64,000 nt of DNA from Lachnospiraceae bacterium (GTDB lineage Bacteria > Bacillota_A > Clostridia > Lachnospirales > Lachnospiraceae), in the NCBI GenBank assembly GCA_017416505.1, contig JAFQCI010000147.1:1-64000 (forward strand), in the 5' to 3' direction. This document shows positions 43,507 to 53,569 of this stretch, one piece after another. Every line of letters starts with the position of its first letter. Within the stretch, counting starts at the first letter, position 1. The notes under the pieces are model-generated. The model was given only the letters and a program-made list of their open reading frames with translations. It was not told where the DNA came from and searched no databases. Both the position numbers and the translations under genes were made by a program.

Positions 43507-44853
43507 TTATCTCTTAAGATTTACTAATTCTTCCAACATAGTATCAGAAGTAGTAATGATTCTGGAATTCGCCTGGAATCCTCTTTGTGTCGTAATCATT
43601 TCTGTAAATTCTTTTGAAAGGTCGACATTGGACATTTCGATAACACCTTGGTTGATCTTTCCACCAGATGAAGAGATATCTTCACCAATACCATCAAATT
43701 CACCAGAGTTTCTACTTGCTACATATAAGTTGTTACCTGCTTTTTCCAAACCAGATGCATTGGAGAAACTTGCCACTGCAATCTGTCCAAGCAACTTAAT
43801 TTCCCCATTATCATATGTACCATAAATCTTTCCATCGGTATTAATACTTGTACCAATCATGGTACCAACCATCTTACCTTTGCCCTGACCTTCAATGTCA
43901 CCACCGTACATAGCAATGTTGGTGCTTCCACTAGAAGAATACATAGTTGCATTTTCAAAATTAATTGCAATACCATCATCTGCAAAAACATCACCTGAAG
44001 TTCCGGTCGGAGTTAATTCCAACTTTGCTTCTTTTCCTCCTGCAATGTCTACGAATTTACCAGTAGCAGCATCAAAACTTAACTTTATACTTCCTGTTCC
44101 CAAATCTGCACCGCCAAAGGTAATATTATATTTATCCTTTATGGTCACATTGTTACTATCCACAACATCTGTTACTGTAACATTATATTTACTTGTATCC
44201 GTAGTATCCTGAGTTATCTTCATTTTTACTGTATAAGAATAACCTTGCTTGTCATAAATCGTCATAGTCATAACATGGCCATCCGCTGAAGTTAATTTTG
44301 TATCCAGTTTATCAATGTTACCAGTTACATATGCAGCTGTAGTAGCTTCCGGATCAGCATACTTATTTGCATCCGATTCAATCGCTAAAGGCTTAACAAT
44401 ATCTCGCTTAATGGTGCTTGGATCGTCTGGATCCGGCTCCCATCCCATAACATATTCACCATTATAAGTAACCAAATTACCTACACCATCTACGGTAAAA
44501 CTACCAACTTTAGTAAAATAAGTACCACCAGCATTACTAAGAATAAAGAACTGACTTCCCTCTATCATCAAATCATAAGTATTGTTTGTATTTTGTGCAG
44601 AACCCGATGCAGAAAGATCAGTATAAATAGAACTAACCGCAGTACCTAAACCGATTTGTTTTGCATTCGTACCACCCACATTACCTGAACTTGCAGAAGC
44701 ACTTTGCGTTTTTTGATATAGAACATCACTAAAAGATACGGTGGAAGATTTAAATCCTACTGTATTTACGTTCGCAATGTTATTACCAATTACATCCATT
44801 TTTGTCTGATGAACTCTTAAGCCTGCTACACCAGAATATAATGATCTCATCAT
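43507..44853 (-). CDS. flgE: Flagellar hook protein FlgE
   Basis: A 448-residue hook protein. The N-terminal D0 (SLYSGVAGLRVHQTKMDVIG then NNIANVNTVGFK) and C-terminal D0 (EMITTQRGFQANSRIITTSD) motifs flank variable domains. The first ATG of an ATGATG pair has AAGGAGGT at ideal spacing. It is exported through the gate and polymerises into the hook on the FlgD scaffold. Confidence 0.94.
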   Translation of the reverse strand: MMRSLYSGVAGLRVHQTKMDVIGNNIANVNTVGFKSSTVSFSDVLYQKTQSASASSGNVGGTNAKQIGLGTAVSSIYTDLSASGSAQNTNNTYDLMIEGSQFFILSNAGGTYFTKVGSFTVDGVGNLVTYNGEYVMGWEPDPDDPSTIKRDIVKPLAIESDANKYADPEATTAAYVTGNIDKLDTKLTSADGHVMTMTIYDKQGYSYTVKMKITQDTTDTSKYNVTVTDVVDSNNVTIKDKYNITFGGADLGTGSIKLSFDAATGKFVDIAGGKEAKLELTPTGTSGDVFADDGIAINFENATMYSSSGSTNIAMYGGDIEGQGKGKMVGTMIGTSINTDGKIYGTYDNGEIKLLGQIAVASFSNASGLEKAGNNLYVASRNSGEFDGIGEDISSSGGKINQGVIEMSNVDLSKEFTEMITTQRGFQANSRIITTSDTMLEELVNLKR

Positions 44854-44927
44854 AATAAATGACCTCCTTCAATTTGCCGTTACCTTTTTCTGTCAATCAA
44901 AGGTATAAGCCTCCTTAACGGTCCAGC

Positions 44928-45317
44928 TTAAACAATTACGGCTCCATCAATATTAGTAAAAACCTGATTACTCGTTTCATTTTGATCCATGGCAGTGATT
45001 ACAGTATTATTCTTTACATTTACAATAAACGCCAAATTATCCATCATTACCAGTGATTCATTAATTGCTTTTCCTCTTGCAGCCTCAATTCCACTATTTA
45101 ACCGATCCATTTGTTCCATAGTCAGATTAATGTTTCGGTTTGACAGTCGCTGCGTGGCATGTTTTGAAAATTTTACCTGCTCCGTTTCTTTCTCTTTTAA
45201 TATTTCTAAGAAAGAACTGCTAACCTCTGCTTTACTATTTGTTGTGGTTACGTTTTGTCTTTTGTATTGACCGGTAACCTGTTCAATTGTAGAGAATTGA
45301 CTTGGTAATATTTTCAT
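44928..45317 (-). CDS. Flagellar operon protein (TIGR02530 type)
   Basis: A 129-residue protein matching the small conserved family found between flgD and flgE in Firmicutes. The characteristic KFSKHATQRLSNRNINLT then MDRLNSGIEAARGKAINESL is present. Its role is not established; it may help hook assembly. The ATG at 45317 follows AAGGAGGT and is preferred to 45359. Confidence 0.85.
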   Translation of the reverse strand: MKILPSQFSTIEQVTGQYKRQNVTTTNSKAEVSSSFLEILKEKETEQVKFSKHATQRLSNRNINLTMEQMDRLNSGIEAARGKAINESLVMMDNLAFIVNVKNNTVITAMDQNETSNQVFTNIDGAVIV

Positions 45318-45391
45318 TATTATTACCTCCTTCACTACGCGTCTACCATCAAAAATCACTAAACACTTTATTTCATATGTATATCCTGCAC

Positions 45392-45850
45392 TTATGACTG
45401 ACTATTAGATGAGGAACCACTTTGTGCCAGCCAATCTAAATAATCCGTATCTACAACAGAATCCAAATCTTCGTAAGAATAATATTCCCCACCAATGTTC
45501 AACATTGCATCACCATTTTTAACTGTAACATAATCTACCAAGCCACTTTTTTGAGTGATATTTCCATTAGAATCTGCCACATTCATGATAACATACTTTC
45601 CAACCAGTCCAAATGCAGATGAATTTGCATAAGAATCTGATAGATTGTTCATTGCTTCCAACTGTGAAAATTGTGCCAATTGTGCCATATATTCTGTGTT
45701 TGAAGATGGATTTAATGGATCCTGATATTTCATTTGTGTAACAAGTAATTGTAAGAATGCATCCTTATCCAGATTACTTCCAGAACTCTTTGTCTGGCTT
45801 GCTACACTTTGTGTACTATTTACGTTTGTCGTATCAATTACTGATGCCAT
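45392..45850 (-). CDS. flgD: Hook scaffolding protein FlgD
   Basis: A 152-residue FlgD. The N-terminal DKDAFLQLLVTQMKYQDPLN and YMAQLAQFSQLEAMNNL blocks are strong. The C-terminal tudor/FnIII-like half is short compared with enterobacterial FlgD, as is usual in Firmicutes. It caps the growing hook. Confidence 0.92.
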   Translation of the reverse strand: MASVIDTTNVNSTQSVASQTKSSGSNLDKDAFLQLLVTQMKYQDPLNPSSNTEYMAQLAQFSQLEAMNNLSDSYANSSAFGLVGKYVIMNVADSNGNITQKSGLVDYVTVKNGDAMLNIGGEYYSYEDLDSVVDTDYLDWLAQSGSSSNSQS

Positions 45851-45865
45851 ATAACTTACCTCCTT

Positions 45866-47176
45866 TTATGCTGAGAAATCAACACTGCTTCCACTTAACT
45901 GCATCATTTCTACTGCAATTTTTTCTTCTTCCATTAGTTCTTCTACTTCATCGTCAAGCAAATCATCTAATCTAAGATTTCTCGTTCCTGATTTTCCAGA
46001 TTTCTTTGATTCTTGTGCCTGACCGTTTGAAGACTGTTCCTGTTGCTCGAAACTCTTTGGTGCAACACTTACTTCAATCTCAGATATTTTAAGATTTTGT
46101 TCTTGGAATGCGTCTTTTAACTCATTCATAGAAGAAACAAGTGCCTGCTTCGCATCTTCAGATTCTACAATCAATTGTGCAGACATTACACCTGATTTTT
46201 CAGATACCTGAATACTTAATTTTCCCAAATGTTCTGGATATAACTGCATTTGAAGAGAGTTTGTATCTTCTGTTACCATCACCTTCACCTGAGTAATTAC
46301 CTGGGAAACAACGCCTTGAGTATCTGTTTCACGAACTGTAGTTACAGTTTGTTTGAAATCCTGTTGCTGTACCACTGTAGTAATCTGTTCTTTTCCCTCA
46401 GTTTCCATTTTTAATGGTTCTTTTGTTTTTTCTTCTGAATGAAAAGACTTTTCTTTATCCGAAGAGGTATCATCTAATGCTTTTTCTCCCGGATTCTCCT
46501 GAGTTCTTTCGGTTTTTACCACATCATTGGCAACATTCTCATTGTCAATTTCAATTTCAGGCTCATTGGCTGTAGCATCTTTTGTTTCTGCCAATACTTC
46601 TTCAAAATCTCCAGTATCCAATGACTGAATCGAAGATTCCAATTGTTCAAAATCAGTTCCGTAATCATTCAAAAGTTCCTTTAAATCACCCAGAATATCT
46701 TGAAGACATTGGTTTAAATTCTCATCTGTCAATAAATCCACTTGTCCTTTTCCTTCACAGGCTAATACAAGCATCTGAAGTTTATCTGGATTTAATAAAT
46801 CCATCCAGGATAAATTCAAAGCAGACATAATTTCTTCCAATTCGTCCTCTGATACAGATAATTTATCCATGATTTTGTCTTTCATTTCGTCAGACATTTT
46901 TTCTAAATCATCCTTAGATAATTCCTTGACATCCTGATTCTCATTTTGTTCCGATTTCTTTACTCTGGAAGAAGAATCTTTGTAACTATCTCTTTTGTAA
47001 TCACTTTTTTCTGTACTATTCTTTAAAGTGTCATCAATATTCTTGGTATTTTTAGAACCTGCCACTTTATCCTTCATACAGTCTTGAAATGAAATGGAAT
47101 TACTTTTTTCTAAATTACCAGAAACTGATTTTGTTGCAGTCGTAAAAAATAACTCTGTACTTGGGTTGACAATCAT
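45866..47176 (-). CDS. fliK: Hook-length control protein FliK
   Basis: A 436-residue protein with a long, charged, low-complexity N-terminal part and a C-terminal Flg_hook domain (LQMQLYPEHLGKLSIQVSEK near residue 300). It is exported during hook assembly and measures hook length, then switches FlhB. Its position between the MotE-like gene and flgD supports the call despite weak conservation of the first 280 residues. Confidence 0.87.
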   Translation of the reverse strand: MIVNPSTELFFTTATKSVSGNLEKSNSISFQDCMKDKVAGSKNTKNIDDTLKNSTEKSDYKRDSYKDSSSRVKKSEQNENQDVKELSKDDLEKMSDEMKDKIMDKLSVSEDELEEIMSALNLSWMDLLNPDKLQMLVLACEGKGQVDLLTDENLNQCLQDILGDLKELLNDYGTDFEQLESSIQSLDTGDFEEVLAETKDATANEPEIEIDNENVANDVVKTERTQENPGEKALDDTSSDKEKSFHSEEKTKEPLKMETEGKEQITTVVQQQDFKQTVTTVRETDTQGVVSQVITQVKVMVTEDTNSLQMQLYPEHLGKLSIQVSEKSGVMSAQLIVESEDAKQALVSSMNELKDAFQEQNLKISEIEVSVAPKSFEQQEQSSNGQAQESKKSGKSGTRNLRLDDLLDDEVEELMEEEKIAVEMMQLSGSSVDFSA

Positions 47177-47211
47177 TTTCTTTTCCTCCTTTCATAGATT
47201 TTAATTTATGG

Positions 47212-47946
47212 TTAAGGAAGCAATTTACTGGTTACTTTTGCAGCGTAATCCTCATCCATTGCTCCTAAAACCTCACCTCTTGCTTCGTCTGTCATATTAC
47301 TTAGAATATCACAAACTTCTGTCATGGAAGTCATGGACTGCAAAATTGCAGCCGCCTGCTCTGGCTTCATTGCTTCATATGCCATGGCAGTATCCTTCAC
47401 TCTTTGGTCTGCTTCATAAGCAGAAGCTACCTGACGATAAATTTCAGCCGCTGATTCCGGCTCAATTTCTTCATACCATTCTTTAAATACTTCTTCGTCC
47501 GGTGATTTGTCTCCAAAAACGATATCAGAGTAAAATTCCTCTTTTAATTCCTGGAATTCTGTTTGATTATCCTCAAAAACCTTAAGTCTGGCTATTTCAT
47601 TCAAAAGGTCTGCATTGGTATTTTTATATTCCTCATTTTCAGCCTGAGTAAGTGCTTCCTTTTGTTCTAATTCTTTGATTCGTGTAATAGCTGCTTCTAA
47701 TGTACTGTAAGGATACTCTGTTTCCTTGGCTGTTTCTTCATCTGTCGCTTCCGGCAGGATTAAATTCACCACTGGAACGTCCTTTAAAATAGGTCGCAAC
47801 ACTTTAGAACCAAATTGAAATAAATCCAATTTTACAACCAGAACTAATATTACAATCCATACGATTACAATCATCAAGCCGATGATAATTCCAGCCGCTT
47901 TTCCACCATTTTCATTTTTCTCTGAATTCACATTTTTTTTAGCCAT
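47212..47946 (-). CDS. MotE-like flagellar protein with MgtE-N-type domain
   Basis: A 244-residue protein. A membrane helix near residues 20-43 is followed by a coiled coil (about 80-135) and a C-terminal MgtE N-terminal-like domain (MAYEAMKPEQAAAILQSM then ILSNMTDEARGEVLGAM). Related proteins (YlxF/MotE) lie between fliJ and fliK in Firmicutes and are thought to help motor or export function. The ATG at 47946 follows GAGGAGG one base after the fliJ stop. Confidence 0.8.
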   Translation of the reverse strand: MAKKNVNSEKNENGGKAAGIIIGLMIVIVWIVILVLVVKLDLFQFGSKVLRPILKDVPVVNLILPEATDEETAKETEYPYSTLEAAITRIKELEQKEALTQAENEEYKNTNADLLNEIARLKVFEDNQTEFQELKEEFYSDIVFGDKSPDEEVFKEWYEEIEPESAAEIYRQVASAYEADQRVKDTAMAYEAMKPEQAAAILQSMTSMTEVCDILSNMTDEARGEVLGAMDEDYAAKVTSKLLP

Positions 47947-47947
47947 T

Positions 47948-48406
47948 TTAGTCCTCCTCATTAGTTTGAGGTTTATTGTAAGTATAACTTACCAATTCAT
48001 CAATTTCCTTTTTTTCTTCCTCATTTAATTCAATCAAAAAATCTTCAAAGGCTTTTTCACGTAATTTTTCATAAATCTTACGCTCTTTCATAACCTCATT
48101 TAAGCTCTCTCTTGCTCGATTTTCATCATCCAGTCGCTTATTTACAACCTGTTCCTGAAAAAAAATCTTTTCTTTCCAAATATCAATGGATTTCTTACAG
48201 AAATTAAGTTCCAGAATGTCTAATTTTCCATTCATCAACTCTTTATATTGATTTTCATAATTTCTTTTTCTTTGTTTAAAATCCTCTAACACGTCCAAAG
48301 ATTCCATATACTTTTGATGTGCCAGCCGATATTTTGATTTTTCCTGTTCTTCCAGCTTATACTTAATATTCAGTATACTTTGCATTTTATAAACAAATTT
48401 AGCCAA
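47948..48406 (-). CDS. fliJ: Flagellar export protein FliJ
   Basis: A 152-residue, almost wholly coiled-coil protein starting AKFVYKMQSILNIKYKLEEQ. It acts as the rotor stalk of the export ATPase. Sequence conservation is weak, so order in the operon (after fliI) carries much of the call. The start codon is TTG with AGGTG ahead of it. Confidence 0.87.
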   Translation of the reverse strand: MAKFVYKMQSILNIKYKLEEQEKSKYRLAHQKYMESLDVLEDFKQRKRNYENQYKELMNGKLDILELNFCKKSIDIWKEKIFFQEQVVNKRLDDENRARESLNEVMKERKIYEKLREKAFEDFLIELNEEEKKEIDELVSYTYNKPQTNEED

Positions 48407-48416
48407 AAGTAATCAC

Positions 48417-49727
48417 CTATTCTTCAAAAATATCTTTCAACAATTGCAATTCTTCTTCAAACACATACTTTGAATTTACATCTTGTCGTAAAAATTCATT
48501 TACTTTCGCAATTTTTGAAATCGCATAATCAATTTCAGGATTTGAACCTTCCTTATATGCACCAATATTAATTAAATCTTCTGCTTCTTGATATACCGCT
48601 AATACATTTTTTAATTTTCCTGCATATTCTTTATGTTCCTTCGTTGCAATCTGACTCATACAACGGGAAATACTTTGTAAAATATCAATAGCAGGATAAT
48701 GATTCTTATGACCAAGTTTACGGGATAACATAATATGTCCATCCAAAATACTTCTTGCAGTATCTGTAATAGGTTCGTTAAAGTCATCACCATCTACTAA
48801 AACCGTATACAATCCGGTAATAGAACCCATATCATCACAACCGGCTCTTTCTAGCAGTTTTGGCATTTCAGAATATACACTTGGTGGATATCCTCTTGTT
48901 ACAGGCGGTTCTCCTGAAGCCAACCCGATTTCTCTTTGCGCCATGGAAAAACGTGTCAGGGAATCCATCATAAGCAATACATCTTTTCCTTGATCTCGAA
49001 AATATTCTGCAATAGCCGTGGCCGTTTTTGCTGCTTTATTTCGGATTAATGCGGGTTTATCAGAAGTTGCAACTACCAGAACCGACCTTTTCATGCCTTC
49101 TTCTCCAAGGTCACGTTCGATAAATTCTCTTACTTCCCTTCCACGCTCTCCAATCAAAGCAATCACATTAATATCTGCTTTTGTATTTCTAGCAAACATA
49201 CCTAATAAAGTACTCTTACCAACACCACTACCTGCGAATATTCCAATTCTTTGACCTTTTCCTAAAGAAATCAATCCATCCACTGCCTTTACGCCTAGCG
49301 GAAGTACTTCACCAATAATTTTTCGTTTCAAAGGGTCTGGTGCCGGTGCCTCTACCGGATATGTTTTGTTTACAAACAATTCTTCTCCATCGATAGGTCT
49401 TCCTAAGCCATCCAAGGTTTTTCCTAATATTTCATCTCCAACCATGACCTGCAAAGGTTCTTTCGTATTTTCCACAAATGCACCTAAGCCAATGCCATCT
49501 ACACTTTCAAAGGGCATTAACAAAATACGATTATCTTTAAAACCAACTACCTCTGCATTTACGCTATGTTTACCATCTTTTGATGTGATAACACAGACAT
49601 CATTTAATTTTGCAGGCGGTCCAACAGATTCTATTGTTAATCCAACAACTTTTACTACTTTTCCTAACTCTTTTACATAGGACTTTTCTAATAATTGTTC
49701 ATACTTCTCAATTAGATTGGATTTCAT
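48417..49727 (-). CDS. fliI: Flagellar export ATPase FliI
   Basis: A 436-residue FliI. It is an F1-type ATPase with Walker A GIFAGSGVGKSTLLG, Walker B LLMMDSLTRF, and the conserved SGEPPVTRGYPPSVYSEMPK loop. It powers entry of cargo into the export gate together with FliH and FliJ. Confidence 0.96.
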   Translation of the reverse strand: MKSNLIEKYEQLLEKSYVKELGKVVKVVGLTIESVGPPAKLNDVCVITSKDGKHSVNAEVVGFKDNRILLMPFESVDGIGLGAFVENTKEPLQVMVGDEILGKTLDGLGRPIDGEELFVNKTYPVEAPAPDPLKRKIIGEVLPLGVKAVDGLISLGKGQRIGIFAGSGVGKSTLLGMFARNTKADINVIALIGERGREVREFIERDLGEEGMKRSVLVVATSDKPALIRNKAAKTATAIAEYFRDQGKDVLLMMDSLTRFSMAQREIGLASGEPPVTRGYPPSVYSEMPKLLERAGCDDMGSITGLYTVLVDGDDFNEPITDTARSILDGHIMLSRKLGHKNHYPAIDILQSISRCMSQIATKEHKEYAGKLKNVLAVYQEAEDLINIGAYKEGSNPEIDYAISKIAKVNEFLRQDVNSKYVFEEELQLLKDIFEE

Positions 49728-49738
49728 ATCATCAACCT

Positions 49739-50542
49739 CTACGCACCAGAAAGTAACATTATATCTTCTATCAAGCCTTCTAACTGAACTTCCAGACTTG
49801 CATCTACGATTCCATTATCTGTTTCAATCAGACATTGATTCTTACTAAGCTTTGATTCTGCCAGAACATCAATGGAAATACTCGGATTATTCTTTCCATA
49901 TATTTCTTCGATGCGGCTCATTACTTCTTCGTAATCTTCCTCACTGACTTTAATAAGGAAATTCTTACTGTTTTCGATTTCTCTCAAAGCACGATTCATA
50001 ATATAAATAATTACATTCTTTTTATTCTCTGCCAAAATACCAGTTAATTTATATACCAACTGGCATGTCAATTTAGCAAATTCCGGCTCCAGTTCTTCCA
50101 TCTTATCATAATATTCTTCATCAAGTTTCATTTCCTTATTATGATATTTGGTTCTTAATTCTTCTTTCGCCTCTTCTAATTCTTCTTTCGCTTCCTGTCT
50201 TCCTTGAAGCAGTCCTTCTTCATGCCCCCGTGCTTTCGCTTCTTCTTCCAGACTTTCTGCCCGGCTCATCGCTTCCTTTATTATTATATCGGCTTCTTGT
50301 CTTGCATTTTGAAGAAGCATCTGGGCTTCATTTTTTACATTTTCGATTTGTTCTTTTGTAGCAGCTATTTCATCTTCTGCACTCTTAATAATATTTCCTT
50401 CCTGGTCTTGTTCCTTGGAAGTTTTCTTACTACCAACAATATTATTGTCAATAATGCGGACGAAATTTTTCTCACCATTATTTAATGTAACCTGGTCAAG
50501 GCTGGTAAAGCCTAATGTCTGATACTTAATTAAATTAGGCAA
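49739..50542 (-). CDS. fliH: Flagellar export regulator FliH
   Basis: A 267-residue FliH. Its coiled-coil centre is rich in Glu, Lys and Ala, and the C-terminal part resembles V-ATPase subunit E, which binds FliI. A TTG start at 50542 is preferred. TTGCCTAA overlaps the fliG stop by eight bases, with GGAGGTG nine bases upstream. The first codons read PNLIKYQ. Confidence 0.85.
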   Translation of the reverse strand: MPNLIKYQTLGFTSLDQVTLNNGEKNFVRIIDNNIVGSKKTSKEQDQEGNIIKSAEDEIAATKEQIENVKNEAQMLLQNARQEADIIIKEAMSRAESLEEEAKARGHEEGLLQGRQEAKEELEEAKEELRTKYHNKEMKLDEEYYDKMEELEPEFAKLTCQLVYKLTGILAENKKNVIIYIMNRALREIENSKNFLIKVSEEDYEEVMSRIEEIYGKNNPSISIDVLAESKLSKNQCLIETDNGIVDASLEVQLEGLIEDIMLLSGA

Positions 50543-51542
50543 TGATTTCGTCACCTCCACCACGTGAAATAACAATTTCACCAGCATCTTCTAATCGACG
50601 AATAATGCCAACAATCTTCTGTTGGGCATCTTCTACGTCTTTCATACGTACAGGCCCCATAAATTCCATATCTTCCTTTATCATTGTAGACAAACGAGAA
50701 GACAGATTTTCGAAAATAACAGCCTGAACATCTTCGTTGGCACCCTTTAGGGCAATCGCAAGTTCATTGTTATCCACTTCACGCAATACAGTCTGAATGG
50801 TTCTGTTATCCAATGATAAGATATCTTCGAATACGAACATCTTTCTTCTGATTTCTTCTGCCAATTCTGGTTCGTCCATTTCCAGACTTTCCATAATGTG
50901 TTTCTCAGTACTTCTATCTACTGTATTTAAGATATTAACAATGGCATCTACACCACCAACGATAGTGTAATCCTGATTTACTAAAGATGCTAATTTTCTC
51001 TCTAATACCTTTTCTACTTCTTTAATAATATCCGGTGAAGTACGATCCATCTGTGCAATACGTTTTGCAACATCCGCCTGCTTATCCGGGTTCAAAGATG
51101 CAACCACAGAAGCACCCTGAGAAGGTGGCAGATAGGATAAAATCAAAGCAATGGTCTGAGGATGTTCATCCTGAATAAAATTAAGTAACTGAGCTGGATC
51201 TGTCTTTCGAATGAATTCGAAAGGTCTAACCTGTAAGGAAGCAGTAAGACGTCCAATTACATCCTTTGCCTTTTCCGCACCCAAGGCCTTGTCCAAAAGT
51301 TCCTTTGCATATCCAATACCACCTTCAGCGATATACTGCTGGGCAAGACACACCTGGTAGAACTCGTTCATAACCTGATCCTTTACAGCGGGTAAAATAC
51401 TTCTTGTATTCGCAATTTCAACTGTAAGCTGCTCAATCTCGTCTTCTTTTAAATGTTTGAAAACAGTGGCTGATTTTTCTGGTCCAAGGGCAATTAACAA
51501 AATCGCCGCCTTTTGAATACCACTAATTTCTTCTGTAGCCAT
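50535..51542 (-). CDS. fliG: Flagellar motor switch protein FliG
   Basis: A 335-residue FliG. N-terminal FliF-binding, middle and C-terminal armadillo-like domains are all present, with EHPQTIALILSYLPP and the C-terminal charged torque helix near MEFMGPVRMKDVEDAQQKIV. It links the MS ring to the C-ring and contacts MotA. The ATG at 51542 follows GGGAGTG and lies just after the fliF stop. Confidence 0.96.
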   Translation of the reverse strand: MATEEISGIQKAAILLIALGPEKSATVFKHLKEDEIEQLTVEIANTRSILPAVKDQVMNEFYQVCLAQQYIAEGGIGYAKELLDKALGAEKAKDVIGRLTASLQVRPFEFIRKTDPAQLLNFIQDEHPQTIALILSYLPPSQGASVVASLNPDKQADVAKRIAQMDRTSPDIIKEVEKVLERKLASLVNQDYTIVGGVDAIVNILNTVDRSTEKHIMESLEMDEPELAEEIRRKMFVFEDILSLDNRTIQTVLREVDNNELAIALKGANEDVQAVIFENLSSRLSTMIKEDMEFMGPVRMKDVEDAQQKIVGIIRRLEDAGEIVISRGGGDEIIA

Positions 51543-51546
51543 TTTA

Positions 51547-53148
51547 TCACTCCCATTCTTCATTCAGCCAGTTACGCAACAAGCTTGCAACCGCCTCTGG
51601 ATTTTCGTCAACGAATTTTTCAATCTGCTCTCTGGCACTTGATTTATCATTAAATTCGATTTCTTCTAATTGTTGATTTTCTTTCGTAGTTGCTAATAAG
51701 GATTCTACTGATAATTCCGGTTCTAATTCAGTAACTTCTACCGGCTTCATACCTCTAATTACTACAACCAGAAGTAAAACAATAATAATCACTACTAATA
51801 TGAATGGTAAATAGTCTGTTACTGTCTTAGTTGTTGCTTCCTTCGGATAGAAAACAGGTACTTTGTATGCTAAAATTCTTATATTCTCAGTACTGATACC
51901 AGAAGCATTTGCGACTACTTCATACAGTTGTTCATCCACTTCAATCTCTTCTCTGGCACTATGCTCCATTTGAAATTCTTCAAAAGTCTTATCTTCCAGT
52001 TCACCAGCTGCTTCTAAATCTTCTTCATTAAACACTTCGTACTGTGTCAGAATAATAGAAACAGAAGAATTTTCTAAATCTACCTTTCCTATTTCTTCCT
52101 TCTTTTCTGTCACCGTGCTACTAGTTGAATACGTTCTCTTCTCAATGGTTGCACTTCCACCAGTAGTACCAGCATTTGTAATATTATATTCCGTAACCTG
52201 ATCGTCATTAGCATCTGTCCCCACAACATCTCCAGTTCCAGAAGCACCTTCCGATTCACTTATGTACTCTTCATCTACAGGCCCTTTATTTCCCTCATCC
52301 ACATAATAATGTGTATCTACAGACTGAACTTCATCAAAGCTGATATCTAAATTTGCTACTACACTGCCCTCTTGAAACTCACCGGAACTAAGCAATAAAC
52401 TTCTGATTTTCTGTTCCTGGGCAATTGTGATTTGCTCTTTTGCACTTACATTATTTGTATTAGCGCCACCGTTTGTATTATCCTTTCCTGCAAACAGTAA
52501 CTTTCCTGTCTGATCAATAATTCTTACATTATTTGTATTATCAAGACCTACAGAGGTTGCCAGATAAGTAGCAATTCCATCCACCGCATCTTCTGGCAAA
52601 TCCTTGGTAGTGGTCAACATGGCACTTACGTAAGCCTGTTCCTCAGTTTTAAAAATAGAATTACTGCTATCCGGTAAATTCAATGTAACCGTTGCATTCT
52701 TTACACCATCGATTTTTTTACAAATAGTAGCCATTTCCTTCTGTTTTGCAAGTTTTGCTTTCAAGACCTTTTCAGATTCTGTGGTACTTAATCCATTATC
52801 AAAAACACTGGACCAGTAATCATCATCCTCCGAAGCAATTCCGTTTTGACCTAATACCAGTCTTGCATCTGCTATTTTGTCCTCATCTACTAAAATCACA
52901 AGTCCATTGGCAGGCACCTGACATTCAATTCCGGCTGCTTCCAGTAATTCTTTCGCTTCTGCAGTATCTGCATATTGTTCAAAAGTTGCCAGTGTTTCAA
53001 AATTAGTTTTTGTAAATAACCATACTAAAAATGCAACAGAAATAGCAATAACCGCTGTAACGGAAAGAATCTTGGTTTTTTGTTTACTATTATATTTATT
53101 CCAAAATGTAAGAAACTGCCTTGGCACTTGTTTCACTTTGTCTAACAT
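51547..53148 (-). CDS. fliF: MS-ring protein FliF
   Basis: A 533-residue FliF. Two membrane segments (about 28-47 and 444-466) flank the periplasmic ring domains (AEAKELLEAAGIECQVPANG near residues 62-81). The C-terminal tail binds FliG. It forms the basal-body membrane ring, around which the C-ring and gate assemble. Length is normal. Confidence 0.95.
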   Translation of the reverse strand: MLDKVKQVPRQFLTFWNKYNSKQKTKILSVTAVIAISVAFLVWLFTKTNFETLATFEQYADTAEAKELLEAAGIECQVPANGLVILVDEDKIADARLVLGQNGIASEDDDYWSSVFDNGLSTTESEKVLKAKLAKQKEMATICKKIDGVKNATVTLNLPDSSNSIFKTEEQAYVSAMLTTTKDLPEDAVDGIATYLATSVGLDNTNNVRIIDQTGKLLFAGKDNTNGGANTNNVSAKEQITIAQEQKIRSLLLSSGEFQEGSVVANLDISFDEVQSVDTHYYVDEGNKGPVDEEYISESEGASGTGDVVGTDANDDQVTEYNITNAGTTGGSATIEKRTYSTSSTVTEKKEEIGKVDLENSSVSIILTQYEVFNEEDLEAAGELEDKTFEEFQMEHSAREEIEVDEQLYEVVANASGISTENIRILAYKVPVFYPKEATTKTVTDYLPFILVVIIIVLLLVVVIRGMKPVEVTELEPELSVESLLATTKENQQLEEIEFNDKSSAREQIEKFVDENPEAVASLLRNWLNEEWE

Positions 53149-53176
53149 AGTTTTTCTCCTTTAGATATGTAACATC

Positions 53177-53485
53177 CTACATTTGAATATTCATAATCTC
53201 TTTATATGCTTCTAATATTTTATCTCTTACCGCAACAGTATACTGAATTGCAATATTAGCCTTTTGCTGTGCTAACGCCAAATCATGTGTGCTGTCAGTA
53301 TAGCCTAGTGCATAATTAATTTCGGCTTCTTCTGCCTGTTTTTGCAGTTCATTGGTTTCATTCAGCATATCCAAAGCTGACTGAAAAATAGAAGAAAAAG
53401 CTTCATTGTTATCTGTTGTGATTTTACTATTATTTAATACCGAACTGGTATTAAATAAAGACGTGATACCTGTAATCTGAGTCAT
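53177..53485 (-). CDS. fliE: Basal-body protein FliE
   Basis: A 102-residue FliE joining the MS ring to the rod. The C-terminal LAQQKANIAIQYTVAVRDKI then LEAYKEIMNIQM is typical. The ATG at 53485 has GGAGG five bases upstream, whereas the ATG at 53497 has its site too close. Confidence 0.9.
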   Translation of the reverse strand: MTQITGITSLFNTSSVLNNSKITTDNNEAFSSIFQSALDMLNETNELQKQAEEAEINYALGYTDSTHDLALAQQKANIAIQYTVAVRDKILEAYKEIMNIQM

Positions 53486-53569
53486 GGTTTCCTCCATTCC
53501 TTCTATACGAAAACTTTTTTATGAATTGCTTTTGAATCATTCCGTCTGTGAATTATCCTGACTAGTTTC

